Source: Gloeocapsa sp. PCC 73106
Lineage (GTDB): Bacteria > Cyanobacteriota > Cyanobacteriia > Cyanobacteriales > Gloeocapsaceae
DNA length: 64,000 nt
Assembly: GCF_000332035.1 (NCBI RefSeq)
Contig: NZ_ALVY01000225.1
Location: forward strand, 22,413 to 86,412
Direction of reading: 5' to 3'
Shown here: piece by piece, positions 62,876 through 64,000 of the stretch
How positions within the stretch are numbered: the first letter of the stretch is position 1
Layout: each line of letters starts with the position of its first letter
Position numbers and translations under genes: made by a program
The notes under the pieces: model-generated
Databases searched by the model: none
What the model saw: only the letters and a program-made list of their open reading frames with translations
Told to the model about the DNA's origin: nothing

Positions 62876-64000
62876 TTAGGCAGTTACTACAAAGTTACTA
62901 TTAGTAAGACCTAAGTTAGGATTCAAAGTAGCTAACTGAGTAGAAGTAGTACTATTGGACCAAAAGAACAAACCTCCTGTACCCGAGTTATAACTAAATC
63001 CAGGGGTAGTGCCCGGGGCAGTTGCACCTAGGTTGAAGTTAGCTCCAGTCACAGAACCCACGCCAAAGCCAGCACCGGAGACCGCAATATCATCTTGGGC
63101 TACACTGAAATCGGTAATCGTGTCAATTCCTTCTGTCGGACCGCTGTAGACAAAAAAGTCAGAACCAGCACCGCCAGTCATAGTATCGCTACCAGGACCA
63201 CCATTCAATCTGTCGCTACCTACAGCACCATTCAACAAATCATTACCCGCAGCACCAGTGAGAGTGTCATTACCCCCCAGGCCATTAATAGTATCGTTAC
63301 CAGCTCCACCAGTCAAATTCTCAGGTCTAAAGGTCCCTCTGAGATTGACGCCGGGGGGAGGAGGATCAATGATAGGGCCATCTGCTGACTTACCATAAAT
63401 TACATAAACCTCCCCATTGTTATTAGCCGCAAAGGGAGACCCAATTAACAAGTCATCTCTACCATCGTTGTTGAAATCGCCAGCACTCACGCTACCACCT
63501 GACTTGTTATCAGCATCAATCCCTCTGGCTATGAAACCATTGGTACCATTTAAGCTAATAACCGGTATAGTGCCACTAGTGTAGTTAGTGCGACCATATA
63601 CTACGTAAGCTTCCCCAGCAGCTGTTCTGGCACTATCGGGATTAGCATTAGGAGCGCCCACAATCAGGTCATTTCGGCCATCACCATTGATATCCCCCGC
63701 GCTAACGTCAAAGCCAGCATAATCACCACTTGCTCTTCCGGTAATGACAAAGCCATTGGTACCAGTGAGGGTAGTAGTACTTAAATCTATAATACCGCCA
63801 CCACGACCAAAGATTACATAAGCTCTTCCCGCACCTCTAAAGGGAGCGCCAATAATCACATCGTCATTACTGCTACCGCCAACATTTCCAGTTCGGCTTA
63901 CGGAAACACCTGCGAAGTCAGGAACAACACCATCAACTCGGAGAAAACTAAACTCGCTAAGGTTTCTGGTTTCAGAAGTTGAGTTATTATCACCCGAGAT
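62876..64000 (-). CDS. FG-GAP / RTX hemolysin-type calcium-binding protein (5' end beyond window)
   Basis: C-terminal 374 residues; the frame is open at 64000 so the start lies outside. At least two FG-GAP beta-propeller repeats (SAGDINGDGRNDLIVGAPN and SAGDFNNDGRDDLLIGSPF), then a proline-rich linker (IIDPPPPGVNL) and RTX nonapeptides (GGAGNDTINGLGGNDTLTG..., GGPGSDTMTGGAGSDFF). Typical of secreted type I exported cyanobacterial surface proteins: RTX binds Ca2+ outside the cell, and the C-terminal non-cleaved signal lies at the end. Confidence 0.9.
   Translation of the reverse strand: MSGDNNSTSETRNLSEFSFLRVDGVVPDFAGVSVSRTGNVGGSSNDDVIIGAPFRGAGRAYVIFGRGGGIIDLSTTTLTGTNGFVITGRASGDYAGFDVSAGDINGDGRNDLIVGAPNANPDSARTAAGEAYVVYGRTNYTSGTIPVISLNGTNGFIARGIDADNKSGGSVSAGDFNNDGRDDLLIGSPFAANNNGEVYVIYGKSADGPIIDPPPPGVNLRGTFRPENLTGGAGNDTINGLGGNDTLTGAAGNDLLNGAVGSDRLNGGPGSDTMTGGAGSDFFVYSGPTEGIDTITDFSVAQDDIAVSGAGFGVGSVTGANFNLGATAPGTTPGFSYNSGTGGLFFWSNSTTSTQLATLNPNLGLTNSNFVVTA

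Overview
The window comes from a cyanobacterium. It carries photosystem II genes (psbH, psbN), plastocyanin and cytochrome c6, the ndhA-I-G-E block of NDH-1, a cyAbrB regulator and several cyanobacteria-only families (Ycf66, DUF3598, DUF3181, DUF3172, TIGR04376, CPP1-like). The HIP1 octamer GCGATCGC occurs throughout. The DNA is moderately AT-rich. I cannot name the species.

Layout. 1-2946: edge of a Ycf66-like gene, the rimK operon, then a scarred stretch with a broken DUF3598 copy, an IS200/IS605 remnant and an intact DUF3598 gene. 2947-6216: heptamer repeats, an orphan ParD antitoxin with a decapitated PIN toxin, a third DUF3598 scrap, a cysteine-peptidase pair, and a Dam methylase with a restriction-enzyme fragment. 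6217-9186: helicase, small membrane protein and flavin monooxygenase in an overlapping operon. 9246-13349: glf and a GT61-type glycosyltransferase whose 3' end is split by a group II intron with a damaged maturase. 13406-16785: LptC-like lipoprotein, a PilP/GspC-like protein, TIGR04376, Uma2. 16843-22449: ftsH, a GH38 mannosidase, psbN (antisense), psbH, tatA. 22446-28692: response regulator, CPP1-like protein, HAD phosphatase, peroxiredoxin, ABC ATPase, ArsR repressor and PstS between Pho-box-like repeats, TlyA. 28884-35957: an EF-G, a large TerD-like hypothetical, menG, aminotransferase, thioredoxin. 36014-38086: groESL behind a perfect CIRCE element. 38134-43299: divergent petE/petJ, tsaE, and a cell-wall/division operon (FtsL-like, FtsI). 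43418-50076: moaC, small proteins, an MscS channel, ndhAIGE, hemE. 50189-54499: malQ, phosphoribosyltransferase, GPH-type transporter, and a YefM antitoxin with a truncated YoeB toxin. 54643-64000: cobD, GFA, Rrf2, cyAbrB, GT39, a CPA antiporter, an FHA-theta-carbonic-anhydrase fusion, DUF3172, and a partial FG-GAP/RTX protein.

The main points of interest are: (1) an FHA domain fused to an LCIB/theta-type carbonic anhydrase domain, unusual in a CO2-concentrating organism; (2) a group II intron inserted in phase 0 near the 3' end of the GT61 gene, whose predicted splicing restores a 12-codon tail ending just before glf; (3) plastocyanin and cytochrome c6 placed back to back around a perfect palindrome; (4) an ArsR-type repressor between two 11-nt-period Pho-box-like arrays next to pstS; (5) two toxin-antitoxin loci in which only the toxin has been cut away; (6) a consensus sigma-70 promoter with no gene, possibly driving an antisense RNA. 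No tRNA, rRNA or CRISPR array was found.
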